Assembly (NCBI GenBank): GCA_016490735.1
Contig: JAEMWC010000283.1
Span: forward strand, 72,001-136,000
DNA from: Pachyseris speciosa
Lineage: Eukaryota; Cnidaria; Anthozoa; Scleractinia; Pachyseridae
Direction of reading: 5' to 3'
Length of the DNA: 64,000 nucleotides
Shown: positions 40,301 through 48,908 of the stretch, piece by piece
Layout of the letters: the number at the start of each line of letters is the position of its first letter
Numbering within the stretch: the stretch's first letter is position 1
Translations under genes and position numbers: made by a program
Notes under the pieces: generated by a model
Database searches by the model: none
The model's input: the letters and a program-made list of their open reading frames with translations, nothing else
Told to the model about the DNA's origin: nothing

Positions 40301-41828
40301 TGTCAATGTTTCAAAACACACGACTAGTTATGGTGGAGCAATATTTTAAAATGGTTTTCAATGTATTTTGGTGCATTGAGAATTTTCTTTAATTATAATG
40401 CATTCTCATTGTTTGCAAATGCCATATTAAGGGCCACATTATAATTAGATTTTTCACATTTTCCCACAAATTTGTTATAATGAGGCTATGTCAGTAGCAA
40501 ACCCATGCCATCAGTTTAGCAGTTCCCATGCACATTGTATCTGGGTTCCACTGCATTACTCTTGGTGGGAAAATGCAAGATGTACGTTGATGCAGTATTT
40601 CCCCTCTTTGAAATAGGAAAGGTGACTACTACCGGTATGAGGCTGAAATTGCCAAAGAGGAAGGCAAAAATGTGGCATGCGAAAAGTCCAATAAAGCCTA
40701 TGAAGAAGCCCAGAAGCATGCAAGTAATCTTCCAACTACACATCCAATCCGCCTGGGTTTGTCCTTAAACTACTCTGTATTTTATTATGAGCTCTACAGC
40801 AACCCAACGAAGGCCTGTGAGTTAGCCAAAAAGGCCTTTGATGATGCCATTGCTGAACTAGATACCTTGAGTGAGGAATCTTACAAGGACAGCACTCTGA
40901 TAATGCAGCTTCTGAGGGACAATTTGACATTGTGGACCTCTGAGTCTCAAGGCAAGTGTCATCTGTGATTAGATGCATTGTTTTCAGTGTGTGGTTACAC
41001 TGCTGGAAGAATTCATATGTGCAATAAAATAAGTTGTAGACTGACACAAATGTGCACTGTCACTCCAGCCACATTCCACAAGCTTTGCATTTTTCATTGC
41101 TTGTTTTATTGATATGTTGGTACTTGAGCCTGAGCATTAGCTATACCATACTGATGAGGCCTAACAAGGCCGAAACAGCTGTCCATGGCTGCTAATGCTT
41201 GGGCTCAATCTTTGCCTTGCTAGATGGAAGGGGTAATGGCCGCTACCTTGTGGCCTTAGTGCTGATAGAGTGGCTTCAGCTTACTCGATCACATTAATTT
41301 GTGAAGTATCCCTAACAACTCATTTAATTGACCTGGTATAGTGGCTTAAATTTGGTGAGGAAGCATCATGTTTTTGGTGTTGACTTCCGTGACTTGCTGA
41401 ACTTTAGGCAAGTTTAAACAAACAGGGAAGTGTGTTCAAGAGTTTTTAGGCTGTTACTTGCTTAATGACTGGAAAGGAAATGGGAAAATGCAGCCACTGA
41501 AAGAATTCAGGTTTATTGATCACATATTAAATGGGTTTATTTTTCATTCTCATGACATTTCTATTTTTGGATATAATGAAGAACAGTGTTGTTGAGTAGA
41601 TAATTTGTCATACCATAATTAGTTGTTAGAAATTTGATGTTTCATGGAAATCTGTTGAAAAGTGACAAAATAGAAATGGAATGTGGATAAATAGTCCAAA
41701 ATATGCCAGATATTGTGGAGTTAATCTACCGCTGAACTTATGCTGTTTTACCTTCTCTTTTTCCTTCAGATGGTAATGAGGAAAGTGGAGACACAAAGGT
41801 TGAAGATTTAGAAGAACAAGCTCAGTAG
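15821..41828 (+). CDS. 14-3-3 protein, gene A (4 exons, 250 aa)
   Basis: Exons: 15821-15884, 26883-27177, 40617-40951, 41770-41828 (64+295+335+59 bp, 250 codons plus TAG). Junction phases fit exactly. The product starts [20 protein letters not shown], close to animal 14-3-3 epsilon, and has [17 protein letters not shown] (phosphopeptide-binding Lys51, Arg58), KGDYYRY (Arg126, Tyr127), [18 protein letters not shown] and the hallmark [19 protein letters not shown], ending in a short acidic tail. 14-3-3 dimers bind phosphoserine/threonine motifs and modulate signalling partners in the cytosol. Introns 1 and 2 (11.0 and 13.4 kb) are full of transposons; intron 3 begins with GC instead of GT (AAG|GCAAGT). 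Gene B downstream is its tandem paralogue. Assignment to the epsilon class is uncertain. Confidence 0.95.
17284..17523. mobile_element. MITE with GGCC(C)..GTTGTTCA inverted ends
   Basis: The left end GGCCGGTTGTTCAAAAGCTG is inverted at the right end (CAGCTTCTGAACAACTGGGC). CTAGA flanks both sides (17281-17285 and 17522-17526), partly overlapping the ends. About 240 bp, no coding. A related end (GGGCCCAGTTGCTCGAAGC) is found at 62455. Confidence 0.6.
17781..18561. mobile_element. non-autonomous DNA transposon, 781 bp
   Basis: GTTGACTTCACACTAGAAGC at the left end is inverted at the right (CTCTAGTGTGAAGCCGAC). Subterminal CAAGTAAG and AAGTGCACTTG motifs also recur in inverted positions. A short open frame inside (18239-18424) has no recognisable content. 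Confidence 0.55.
18609..18623. repeat. poly-T tract
   Basis: A run of T just after CATATCAG, possibly the tail of a retroposed fragment on the minus strand, but no body could be recognised. Confidence 0.3.
19800..20138 (+). CDS. hypothetical 112-aa ORF in the foldback interior
   Basis: An open frame from ATG 19800 with higher GC and more even codon use than the surroundings. It contains a helix-like segment ([20 protein letters not shown], then [13 protein letters not shown]) and no motif that I recognise. The region upstream (about 19440-19800) has similar GC-rich composition. It could be an old exon captured by the element, or chance. No splice sites or partner exons were found. Confidence 0.2.
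   Translation: MFAECLSHTEGITFPQFIAAEVGVVSRAIEAVKQFVKIRKHYGEFIREREVSMTRSPSVFDDYLENNPGKSCMGARGKYYSWSVVELLCKHRERCCRISTYKSVLRRSTRLF
20856..20970. repeat. interstitial telomere-like (CCCTAA)n tract
   Basis: About 110 bp of CTAACC.CTAGCTCTAACC.. units, a degenerate higher-order form in which CCCTAACCCTAGCT repeats. It lies inside an intron and in the interior of the foldback, so it is not a chromosome end. Confidence 0.8.
21700..22087. mobile_element. PIF/Harbinger-type MITE, 388 bp, about 54-bp TIRs
   Basis: GGGCCTGTTCACATGGAGGT at the left is perfectly inverted at the right for about 50 bp, including GGTGGGGGACC and GGCAGGTGAGG blocks. Flanking 3-mers are CAA and TAA, compatible with a TWA-type 3-bp target duplication with one change. 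No coding capacity. Confidence 0.75.
22740..22830. repeat. dispersed repeat fragment, second copy
   Basis: AGGATTGCCTCTAC, CCAGGCAGGGGGCTTCTG and GGAAAATGGCTC match 13998-14080 in order. An open frame crosses it, but the two copies differ by non-coding-like changes. Confidence 0.5.
24849..24916. repeat. (CTGT/CTAT)n microsatellite, left half
   Basis: Tetranucleotide tract interrupted by the Tc1/mariner-like element; it continues at 26543-26566. Confidence 0.85.
24917..26542. mobile_element. Tc1/mariner-like non-autonomous element, 1,622 bp, TA target
   Basis: Element 24919-26540 begins CAGTACTGCCGGAAAGTATT and ends with the imperfect inverse (AATACTTTCAGGTGGTACTG), flanked by TA on both sides. 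The further ends (ACCGCG, CCGCAGCA) also mirror each other. No transposase frame, so mobilised in trans. It sits inside a tetranucleotide tract. Confidence 0.75.
26883..27177 (+). other. exon 2 of 14-3-3 gene A
   Basis: Acceptor CCCCTCAG|AAATGGC, donor AAAAT|GTAAGT. Codes for the second to fourth helices and the Lys/Arg pocket residues. An ATG at 26885 lies just after the acceptor but is an internal Met. Confidence 0.9.
30446..31055. mobile_element. piggyBac-type MITE copy 1 (602 bp, TTAA target)
   Basis: Element 30450-31051 starts CCCTTTAACGTTT and ends AATGTTAAAGGG, flanked by TTAA on both sides. Near the right end it has the palindrome CGTTCGCCGGCGAACG. By eye identical to the copy at 33195-33796. 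No transposase. Confidence 0.85.
31190..31420. repeat. interstitial telomere-like (TTAGGG)n tract
   Basis: A degenerate GGTTAGGGTTAGG tract, purest near 31285-31330, fading into GGCTTAGGGTTAG-like variants on the left. Its orientation is opposite to the tract at 20856. Confidence 0.85.
33191..33800. mobile_element. piggyBac-type MITE copy 2 (602 bp, TTAA target)
   Basis: Element 33195-33796, flanked by TTAA (33191-33194, 33797-33800), same orientation as copy 1, 2.7 kb downstream. The apparent identity of the two implies recent movement or gene conversion. Confidence 0.85.
34200..34444. repeat. left part of a dispersed repeat split by the 5.2-kb element
   Basis: Resembles 43,850-45,240, including CACTATTTTT, GGCCTA and ATATTTTTTACAAGTGTTA. 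It contains a weak tRNA-like patch (TGGCCTAGTGG, then GGTTGGACTCC). The repeat continues at 39,674-39,800 after the insertion. Confidence 0.55.
34526..34850. repeat. minisatellite in left arm, unit about 24 bp
   Basis: CACACTGCAAACAAAATACA-type units repeated about a dozen times with variants (GATCACACTTCAAACAAAAT). The same array, inverted, lies at 39130-39590. The open frame through it (ANKIHSHT repeats) exists because the unit is a multiple of three; it is not evidence of a protein. Confidence 0.85.
34935..35270 (+). pseudogene. N-terminal HTH fragment of integrase-type transposase
   Basis: The frame reads [20 protein letters not shown], then [18 protein letters not shown], a stop at 35148, and continues in the same frame as [20 protein letters not shown]. 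This is the HTH head (GLTYRDI.. LKRRL.. GLRRR) that precedes an integrase domain in a group of animal transposon proteins I recognise. No DDE core follows before 35300. Broken by one stop and truncated. Confidence 0.55.
35422..36519 (-). pseudogene. HECT-domain E3 ligase-like (G2E3-type) C-terminal part
   Basis: On the minus strand, 36519-36295 reads VMRAFECLE and [20 protein letters not shown], the start of a HECT domain. After frame changes, 36030-35518 reads through [34 protein letters not shown], with Cys in the place of the catalytic HECT cysteine. The last stretch (to about 35422, ending in a Phe-Gly pair) is in another frame. HECT ligases form a thioester with ubiquitin at this Cys. 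Several frame changes between the parts and a transposon setting mark it as a decayed cargo gene. Confidence 0.6.
36679..36929. mobile_element. Mutator-like MITE, 233 bp, 9-bp TSD TCTTTGATG
   Basis: Element 36688-36920 is flanked by TCTTTGATG on both sides. The ends TAGCCAGTGTCGCAGACG.. and ..CTATGCAGACTA are imperfect inverses. Inner blocks GTAACGTCTGCGAAGCAGC and GCTTTTGTTGGCGAGCCAAT also fold back. Confidence 0.8.
37245..37640 (-). pseudogene. LINE reverse-transcriptase fragment
   Basis: The minus strand encodes [24 protein letters not shown], then [20 protein letters not shown], the central fingers/palm motifs of non-LTR (CR1/L2/Jockey-type) reverse transcriptases. The catalytic FADD follows but in a shifted frame near 37320, and one stop interrupts the middle. 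Only about 130 codons remain. Confidence 0.8.
37977..38363 (-). pseudogene. transposon-derived fragment, possible restriction-like endonuclease
   Basis: The minus strand encodes [20 protein letters not shown], then [27 protein letters not shown] and [15 protein letters not shown]. The Asp...Glu-Met-Ser-Cys-Pro pattern and context recall a PD-(D/E)XK-type endonuclease domain repeated in many animal retroelement proteins, but I cannot name the family with certainty. A CAT-repeat expansion (MMMMM) lies near its start. Confidence 0.4.
38370..39080 (-). pseudogene. N-terminal part of the HECT cargo gene
   Basis: The minus strand is open from 39078 to 38650 ([20 protein letters not shown], a KTKKK linker, [20 protein letters not shown]), and after a stop continues as [20 protein letters not shown] and [13 protein letters not shown]. 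It precedes the HECT part in the right order on the same strand, with the LINE pieces inserted between. I infer one original gene within the element. The function of this N-terminal region is unknown to me. Confidence 0.45.
39130..39592. repeat. minisatellite in right arm (inverse of left array)
   Basis: TGTATTTTGTTTGCAGTGTG-type units, the inverse of the array at 34526-34850, about 18 units long and so longer than the left one. Confidence 0.85.
40617..40951 (+). other. exon 3 of 14-3-3 gene A, followed by a GC donor
   Basis: Begins after AAATAG and codes from KGDYYRY to LTLWTSESQ. The donor is AAG|GCAAGT; the consensus for GC-AG introns fits at every other position. The reading frame closes only if this GC site is used: no GT nearby gives the right phase with exon 4. 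Confidence 0.85.
40952..41769 (+). other. intron 3 of 14-3-3 gene A (GC-AG)
   Basis: 818 bp. It holds an inverted repeat at about 41124-41204 (TTGAGCCTGAGCATTAGC against GCTAATGCTTGGGCTCAA) with a loop of about 45 bp, likely a short MITE or SINE remnant. Otherwise nothing. Confidence 0.8.
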
Positions 41829-42499
41829 TAATGAAGTGTTTCATCCATAATGACTTTTACTGTATGCTAAATGTGTGTGAGAAACTGTTTTGATATCATT
41901 ACTGGTGACCAGATTGTAGCCCATGAAATTGTGCTGCAGAAACTACTAGTACAGGGATGTGAAAATAGGCTGAAAATAGGGAAAGTTTCCACCCAAAAGG
42001 TTAAATTTTGTTGATTATTCCAGATGAAAAAGTATCCAACCATCGCTTGCTTTTCGATGTGAGTCCAACTGGTTGCCAAAATTAGCCATTTTAGGAAATC
42101 TTAACCACATCCCTGTAATAACGAGCTTTGTCCCAAAGATTGTGATGTTTTTCCTTGTAATTATTACGGCTCTTCAATTCTGCATTAAATATTTGCTCCT
42201 CAGCGACATAACAAAGCAAAGAGAAATACCTCTCTTGTGTCCAAGAATTCTTGTGCATCAAAGAAGAACCATTTGAAAGTTATCCTACAACATCGCTCAA
42301 AAATTATCGCCTGGTGCTTAGCTGACTTGTGGGCTAAAATCAAGGGATACTCCTCAAAAGTGAGCAGGATAACCATTTTGTCATTCAACACACTGATAAC
42401 ATTCAACACATTGATAACATTTTATGAGAATGAATATATGAAAATCATATATTTGAACTGCAGATTAATGATTAAATATGTGACTGATCATCGCATTTA

Positions 42500-42637
42500 T
42501 GAAAATAAAGCCTGACAAAAAAAATTCAGGCTTGTACAGGACTTGAACCAATGACCTTTGCACTGCACCAGTATTGCAGAGGTTGTGGGTTCGAGTCCAG
42601 TACAAGCCTGAACTTTTTTTTCAGGCTTTATTTTCAC
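42500..42637. mobile_element. palindromic repeat with tRNA-like B boxes on both strands
   Basis: GAAAATAAAGCCTGA at the left is inverted at the right (TTCAGGCTTTATTTTC). Inside are TTCAGGCTTGTAC and its inverse. On the + strand GGTTCGAGTCC (42588-42598) and on the - strand GGTTCAAGTCC (42539-42549) both match the pol III B box. The spacing is that of tRNA arms, but A boxes and a cloverleaf are not convincing. Best seen as a tRNA-derived MITE/SINE hybrid. Confidence 0.6.
42504..42509 (+). terminator. candidate polyadenylation signal of gene A
   Basis: The first AATAAA downstream of the gene A stop codon, 676 bp away. It lies in the left arm of the palindromic repeat 42500-42637, so the gene may use a transposon-donated signal. 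Confidence 0.4.
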
Positions 42638-43030
42638 TACTGCTTCAGTAGTGTTCATAACTGCGATGATCCTTCACATGTTTAAAGTGCAGTTTACTAA
42701 GGCCCGGCTTAAACGTCACATTTTACATGCACCGAATCCCAGATACCGGCAATGGGCTAAACACCTGTCCCCCACTTGTTGTGGACAAGGATAGCTTTTG
42801 AAGCAGTCTCTCCTTACCAAACGCTGTGCGGGGAGATCAAGCAAGCAAGTGGGTGAGCAAGCGTGACACCATTGTGTTTGAGAATACAAAGGCCGTGAAG
42901 GAGGCTACGGGAACTTAGCCACCGAAATTAAAAAGTCACGATGTGATTGGTCAGTTCCGGGGAATGGAATGTCTGGCTCGGTTCAGCAGCCGTTGGTGGG
43001 GAGGGAAAGTAGGACTGACACAAACAACAG

Positions 43031-43267
43031 CTGCGAAGGCAATCTCGTACAGAGTCCTCAGGCTGTTTGGTCAGCGGGTGGACGCCCGGAGAGACTCTGG
43101 GATAATGGACCGCCATTTTCCCAGAAAATCTGGGGTAAAACAATGGAAGCCGTTATGGGCCAGCCAATCCAAAAATTTGATTTTTTTCCATTATCCCAGA
43201 GTCTCTCCTGGCAACTAACCGCTGGCCAAAGAGCCTGAGGACTCTGGGTACGAGATTGCTGCGAAGG
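43031..43267. mobile_element. Mutator-like MITE, 219 bp, 9-bp TSD CTGCGAAGG
   Basis: Element 43040-43258 is flanked by CTGCGAAGG (43031-43039, 43259-43267). The ends CAATCTCGTACAGAGTCCTC and the inverse GTACGAGATTG mirror each other; the inner GAGAGACTCTGGGATAATGG also folds back. No coding. Confidence 0.85.
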
Positions 43268-43904
43268 AGGTTACGACTGCCTGAGTTGGTTATTTCCTGA
43301 ACTCGCATTTAATTCAAATCTACCGAACTTAATTGATTTAAATGTCACATTTTATGTGCACTTACGGGGGAGTTACACCTTTATGCTACATTTTTGTCCC
43401 CTTTTGACCTTTTCTCCTTATTATCTTCTCGAGATTTCATGCAATCCGAAAAGGCCATCATAGTTTGGTAGTGCATAACCCCATAAATATCTCAGAATTT
43501 TGGTGATTTTTACAGTGTTTGTGAGGAAGAAGAGAAGGTGAGAGGGGAGAGTGATTGAAAGGGATGGTGAGAGAAATGAAGATTTTAAGGTGATTAAAAA
43601 TTAAATTTGGAGGTTAAAAATTAATGGACAAACACCAAACAGTTCGTCCTCAACCTGACATGCACCCGTGTTGCAGTGGATTGTCTGAGTGTTTGTGTAT
43701 GCCTTATTTTCCCTTTTTAATTTCTTCATCAAATCACTTCTTATTTCATCAACATCCAGGTATAATGCCCCCTTAATTACTCGGGCTGCGCGCGTCTCGC
43801 GCGTCGCCCGGGTCTAAGATTACCGACGGTTCTTCTTTTTCGTCGTCGACTATCATCCACAAAGTGCACTTCCGGCGTTTCTGCGCAAGCGCTAACTATT
43901 TTTA

Positions 43905-44450
43905 ACAACAGTGATGCGTGTTGTCACGTATGGGGAAATGACGATTCATCTTGTTTCTTCTGAAGTCTGAAGAAACAATATGTTAAGAGAAGTGTCTATG
44001 CGAATGTTTGCAAGTTCAGCGGCGAGAAGAAAGTTTTTAACATGAGTAAACTTAACGGCAGATGGACTGCCGTGTTTCCTCGTGTCTGCTTCAGTAGACT
44101 GCGAGTAGTCTCTAATTTTGGCGACGGATTGTGGGGGCACGTGCGCGCGCAAAGTTGCGAGGAGACGCGACGCGAGGGGAGTGCCAAAAATTAGAGACTA
44201 CAGACAAAGGGAGTTTGACCTTTCACGGCCGAGTGATTCGGAAGTGTAAATCTCATATCAACAGCAAGGAATGATGCCTGTTGTCACGTATCGAAAAACG
44301 TCGATTCACCTTGTGTCTTTGAAGTCTGAACAACTAATATGTTAACAGAAGTGTCTATACGAATGTTTGCAAGTTCAACAGCGAGAAGAAAGCTTTTAAC
44401 ATGACCAAAATTTAACTCCAGATGGATTGCCGCCGTGTTCCCCGTATCGG
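43905..44450. repeat. about 170-bp direct duplication around a hairpin MITE
   Basis: GTTGTCACGTAT ... GAATGTTTGCAAGTTCA ... ACATGA occurs at about 43920-44090 and again at 44278-44440, with roughly 10-15 percent difference. Between them, AGTAGTCTCTAATTTTGGC (about 44107) is inverted at about 44188-44206, a small MITE. Confidence 0.6.
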
Positions 44451-44454
44451 GTGT

Positions 44455-44845
44455 CTGGAGAACTCAGACCTAGAAAACTCAGAGTCCCCCCAATCTGGAA
44501 AACTCAGACCCCCTCAAAACTATACAAATTTTCAAAGTCAAATAAACGTGGACAAAAGAAATTATCGCCGTTCAGTGCGCTGAAATGTTACACCGTCTAT
44601 TTATCGCAGATAACAAACACTTCACGTTATTATAATCGGCTCCGGTGCACGAGACCTAGAAAACTCAGACCCCCCCCCCCCCCCCAAACTGGAAAACTCA
44701 GACCCCCTCATAACTATACAAAATTTCAAAGTGAAATAAACGTGGGCAAAATGAATTATTGCCGTTCATGAGGGGTCTGAGTTTTCCAGATTGGGGGGTC
44801 TGAGTTTTCTAGGTCTTGTGCTTCGGAGCCGATTATAATAACATG
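44455..44845. repeat. AAACTCAGACCCC repeat cluster with nested TIR element
   Basis: The motif AAAACTCAGACCCC and its inverse occur at least seven times. One block (44626-44842) is bounded by GTTATTATAATCGGCTCCG and its inverse, a 217-bp TIR element. Two internal blocks around CAAATAAACGTG(G) are direct copies. A 15-16 bp C-run lies at about 44671-44686. Confidence 0.65.
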
Positions 44846-45004
44846 AGACGACAAAGGAGAAGTGTTTGTAAACAGTTTCACTCTGCTAATTAATTTTCTA
44901 CTCACATTTCACCGAGACGTACTCCATTAACGTTTATGCGAAAAAATCCTACATCGTTCGATAAGCGTTTCCTTTCTCAAACAATTATCCATCGAAGCGA
45001 AAAC

Positions 45005-45345
45005 AAGTGTGCTTAGTTTTTTTTGGAATCAATACACTATTTTATCACCTTGCAAAACGATAAACCTCTGTGGCCTAAAAGTCACTGTTCTTGCCTGTGA
45101 CGCAGCTAACCCGGGTTCGATGTCTTTTAGTGGTATATATCAAGGGCTTTATTTTTCTCTTTCTCTTTTTCTTGTTCTTTTAGAAATATTTTTTACAAGT
45201 GTTATAATTATTGTTCTCAATGGCTGAGCTGTATTTTAGAGGAATATATGTTGATAGGGGTCTAAAGAAATAGACTCCAACACAAGCTAAACACAATGCG
45301 TCCGATGTAAGAAAGACAGACTTCCCTCTATTCTTTTGTTTAGCG
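45005..45345. repeat. dispersed repeat, uninterrupted copy (empty site)
   Basis: Matches 34,260-34,450 joined to 39,674-39,800. At the position where the 5.2-kb element sits, this copy reads straight through (GCTGTATTTTAGAGGAATAT), so it represents the empty-site form. It includes a tRNA-like patch (TGGCCTAAAAG, then GGGTTCGATGTC, about 45072-45123), suggesting a tRNA-derived SINE. Confidence 0.6.
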
Positions 45346-45920
45346 CTAAGTTAGGGATACAATACTGTTTTTTGCAAGCCCGAGTTTAGGCTAATTGTAG
45401 CCTCTTGTTCCGTAATTAGATTTGGGGCATGTAAAATGAGAACCAGGCCAAAGTATTGCAGAAAGGCTGGTAAAACCAACACACGAAATTATGCTGGGCC
45501 GTAGCCGGACGAAAATTGTTACCAAGGCAATGCCGGTAAAAAGAAAAAACTCTCTTTAACATTTATTTATTTATTTTTTCAATCTACAGCCTCTTATAGA
45601 AGCCTAACTAAAACTGCTTATACAACTTTAAGTCTAGAGAGCCTGTTAATATTTTTCGTATGACACACATGGAACACGCCTCGGTTCGCCTCGTGCTACA
45701 ATCTTGGACACAATAAATGGAACATTTGGACCACCCCTCCCCCCCATTTCAGTGATGCCAAAATGGCGCGTTTTGCTCTTCGCGCGCCTTCATCGTTGCT
45801 TAGCGGGGGATGAGGGTTAATTAGTCCATTTTATTCCGTCTAAGATTGTAGCTACGACGATTGTCGAGTGCAGCATGCCCATGATAATTATTGGACAGTG
45901 TTACGATGTGTTCCATATGT

Positions 45921-46076
45921 GGCAGAAAATCTATCTCCTCCGCAGAGGTTCGGTGGGCGATCGGCTGTGATCGGTAAGGCTTTAGGATGTGACCCGCTGT
46001 GCAAGGTGAGTGCAGGCACAAGGAACGAGAGATCGGATTCACCTCCTTGAGCCTCTGCGGAGGAGAGGCAGAAAAT
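45921..46076. mobile_element. MITE 136 bp with 10-bp direct repeats GGCAGAAAAT
   Basis: Element 45931-46066 has TCTCCTCCGCAGAGG near the left end and its inverse at the right, and is flanked by GGCAGAAAAT at 45921-45930 and 46067-46076. A 9-10 bp duplication again fits Mutator-like transposition. The same end motif recurs near 47210. Confidence 0.7.
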
Positions 46077-48908
46077 TATGATGAGTAAATTGTTGCCACA
46101 CATTTTGAGCACCCTTTCTCATTTTGTCATAAGTTTTTTTTTTCTTTTCTTTCTATTTTTTTAAAAGCAACATTTTTTTTGCTTTTGACGATTACAACAG
46201 TGATTAATTTGCTGAGGTCATTTAAAGCCCTTTCACAAGCCAATTATGCCAATGTCTTGATCCCCTTTGTGTTGTGATATTAAAAGACAAATGGTACCCA
46301 GTAAAATTTCAGGTGACCTTAAATTTTAATGGTCACTGTATTCGTTGCCGAAACTAGGACTAGGGGCAGCTCCTTGGAGCCACTGTGTCGACTGCGCCAA
46401 TGAAGGAAGTAAAAGAATATGTATTTTTTTATCCAGTGAACAGCAATTTGAGGTTTTTTGTGACCTGTGTGGACTATGTTATATTTCTGTTCAGGAAATC
46501 TAGCAAGAACACAAGGCTACTGATGGGTCAGGGTGGGGAATCCCGTATTCCAGTTAGTTCAGCCACTCATCTCCTCTTTCCTTTGTGTCCGCGTGCAATA
46601 AAGGAAATAGGAGACGTCTGTACGCAGGCTAGGAGAGTTGGTGCCAATTTTTTCTTGTGAAAAACTGTCATTTGAGAGGACGGCAAGAAGAAAACGCTGA
46701 CGTCATCCGCACCACGTAAGCTGTACCCAGGCTTCGCGTACTTTCTAATGGCAGATGAAAACATGCTTTTCCCGATGCTACTAGCAAATTATAGCTTATC
46801 TGGAGATCAACCTTTCGCTATTCAATCTTATCTTTGTTTTCATAGTTCAATCTACGTCACACCATGTCATTTCACAGCGTTTTCGAGGGTTTTGGACAGC
46901 TGAAAACGCTGCCAAAATGGTAGTGTGGACGCGGATCTACTGATGCGTTTTCGATGACACCGTAAACGGATACTTTTGAAAACGCATTAGTGTGGATAGT
47001 TGAAAACGCTGCGAAAACGATAGTATGACCGCTGATCTACTGAAAGGTTTTCGATGACGCCGAAAACTTATTACCAGTAACCATGTGTTCTCTTCGAGGC
47101 CTTAATAACCTCTTCTAGGCTCTCAGATATTTGGGGCCAGCGAAGAGCGAAACACGAAACAACGAGGGAAGAAAATTTTCTTCGTTCGTTCTTGCGCGGT
47201 CGCCCCTCTCTCCTCCGCAGAGGCTCCCTCGGGGAGGGCTAATCAAGGGGAGATGGAAATGGGAGTGGGGGCGGTGCGCGAGGGACCATGGGGAGAGTGA
47301 AAGGGCCTCCTCTCCTCTCCTTCCCCTTCCCATCGACCCACGCGCGCTTTCATTTTCCCTCTCCCCAGCCTACTGACGACACAGAAAAGAGACCTCTGTG
47401 GAATGGTCGCCCCAAACGAACGAACGAAACACGAGCTCATGTGAAAATTGTCTCAGCGCGCATTCGTGCCGTCTCCTCGCGGGAGAAATCGCGCGTGGTT
47501 CACACTCTTCTATTAAATTCTGGCTAAACTGGATGGTGGGAGCTAATAACAAAAAGTTAATGCTTGAAACTCGAGACAGACGTTAATATAGCGATTGTGT
47601 TAGCCTGCGTAGCAAGCGTTCCCGTCCGAACGAAGTTTTAATCTGCTTGCTACGATTGTGTTGGAATCGAACGTCGAAATCGAAATCGAACCGTCTTCGC
47701 ACTAACGGATCCCTTTCAAAACGACCCATATATGTGGGGGAATACAAAGAGATGAAATGGATTCTTTGCCCGAGGGCAGGGGAAAATCTCGACATTCAGT
47801 TTTACGATCAAAGATTAGGGGATGGGGGAATTTACAAGTTTGTTAAGGATGTCAGGGGTATTTTCAGCTGAGACACTTCACCCAGGGGACTTAAACTGTT
47901 TAATTCCTCTAATTCAGAATGCTGACAGTATTTCTCTGTTTAACACTAAATTAAGAACATTTCCCCTAAATTGACTACTCCTATTTTGAACGTGTTGTTT
48001 TATGTTTTACTGCCGGTGTGTGTTTGTTTGTGTGTTTGCTTTTCAAACTAAATGTCTTGATAAATCAGTTAAGCTACTTCTAAAAATCATGATTTCAAAG
48101 TTATAATTTTTGAGGAGCCTGTAGCTCATATAAGCCCCAAAGGGGCATTAAAAACTTATAGAAACTTTATCAAAGCGTCAAACAATGTAGCGGGCGGGCA
48201 ACCCACGGGAAATTTGACATTTTCAGGTTTTCAAATGTCAATTTCCATACCCTTGGGTCGCCACTAGAAGTCAAATTCCCACCTCAGGCACAAGCACAAC
48301 AAACTTTTCAAGATGGCCGTCAAGTCAAATTTCCCACCCTGGGGACCACTGTGGAAGCCTAATTCTCGTGGGTTTTCCCCCCCTCCCCCATCCTGGGGCA
48401 AACCATTGATAGGTGCATTACGCGAATGTGTAAACAGTACTTACCCACTAATTTTTGAGAACAGAGTAACTTTGTGAGGTTCTAATGTCTGACCATGTCT
48501 AATAACTTCTGTACTATATCCAGTTTCCACATGCGTATATAAATAACAACTTTTTTAGTACATGGAGGTTCTTTTGTATAAAGCCAGTGATTTCTCACAA
48601 TATAGAAAAAAAATAAACAAATGCTACTTTGTTTGCTTAGGCGACGATGCTTCATGGATTGACTGGTTATTGATGTGAGAAAATTGCAACGTCACAACAG
48701 AACTGAAAACCGTACCGGGAGTCTACAGGACCCTGTGTTCCCGAGCAACACCGGATGTTCGGGGCAAGTCACTCCGGTTCGAATAGCACGCACAGGGGAC
48801 TGGTGCTTGGCAATAAAACCCTTGAGGTTTCCTTCACGACTCCCTTTCGTTTCTTTTGTTTAGAACTAATAAAGCAGTGTTTTTTGCGGCGTTTTGGAAG
48901 GCTGTAAG

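Larger units (their letters stand above)
27178..40616 (+). other. intron 2 of 14-3-3 gene A
   Basis: Donor GTAAGT, acceptor AAATAG. It splits the Met codon (AT|G). Contents are the elements below; 27360-30445, 31430-33190 and 39800-40616 otherwise show no gene or clear repeat. Confidence 0.9.
41829..48908. other. intergenic region between the two 14-3-3 genes
   Basis: About 7.1 kb without a recognisable gene. Besides the elements listed, 43,270-43,850 and 46,080-46,850 show nothing clear. 46,850-47,070 has GAAAACGCTG/AGTGTGGA units in imperfect direct copies. 47,100-47,560 is a GC-rich block with inverted similarity between ends (ACGAACGAACG and CGTTCGTTC). 48,170-48,430 has low-complexity inverted patches around GTCAAATT. 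Confidence 0.6.

Noticed and set aside
47115..47590. Several overlapping ORFs in a GC-rich block
   Set aside because: Openness on both strands follows from high GC and repeat structure; no domain or exon context.
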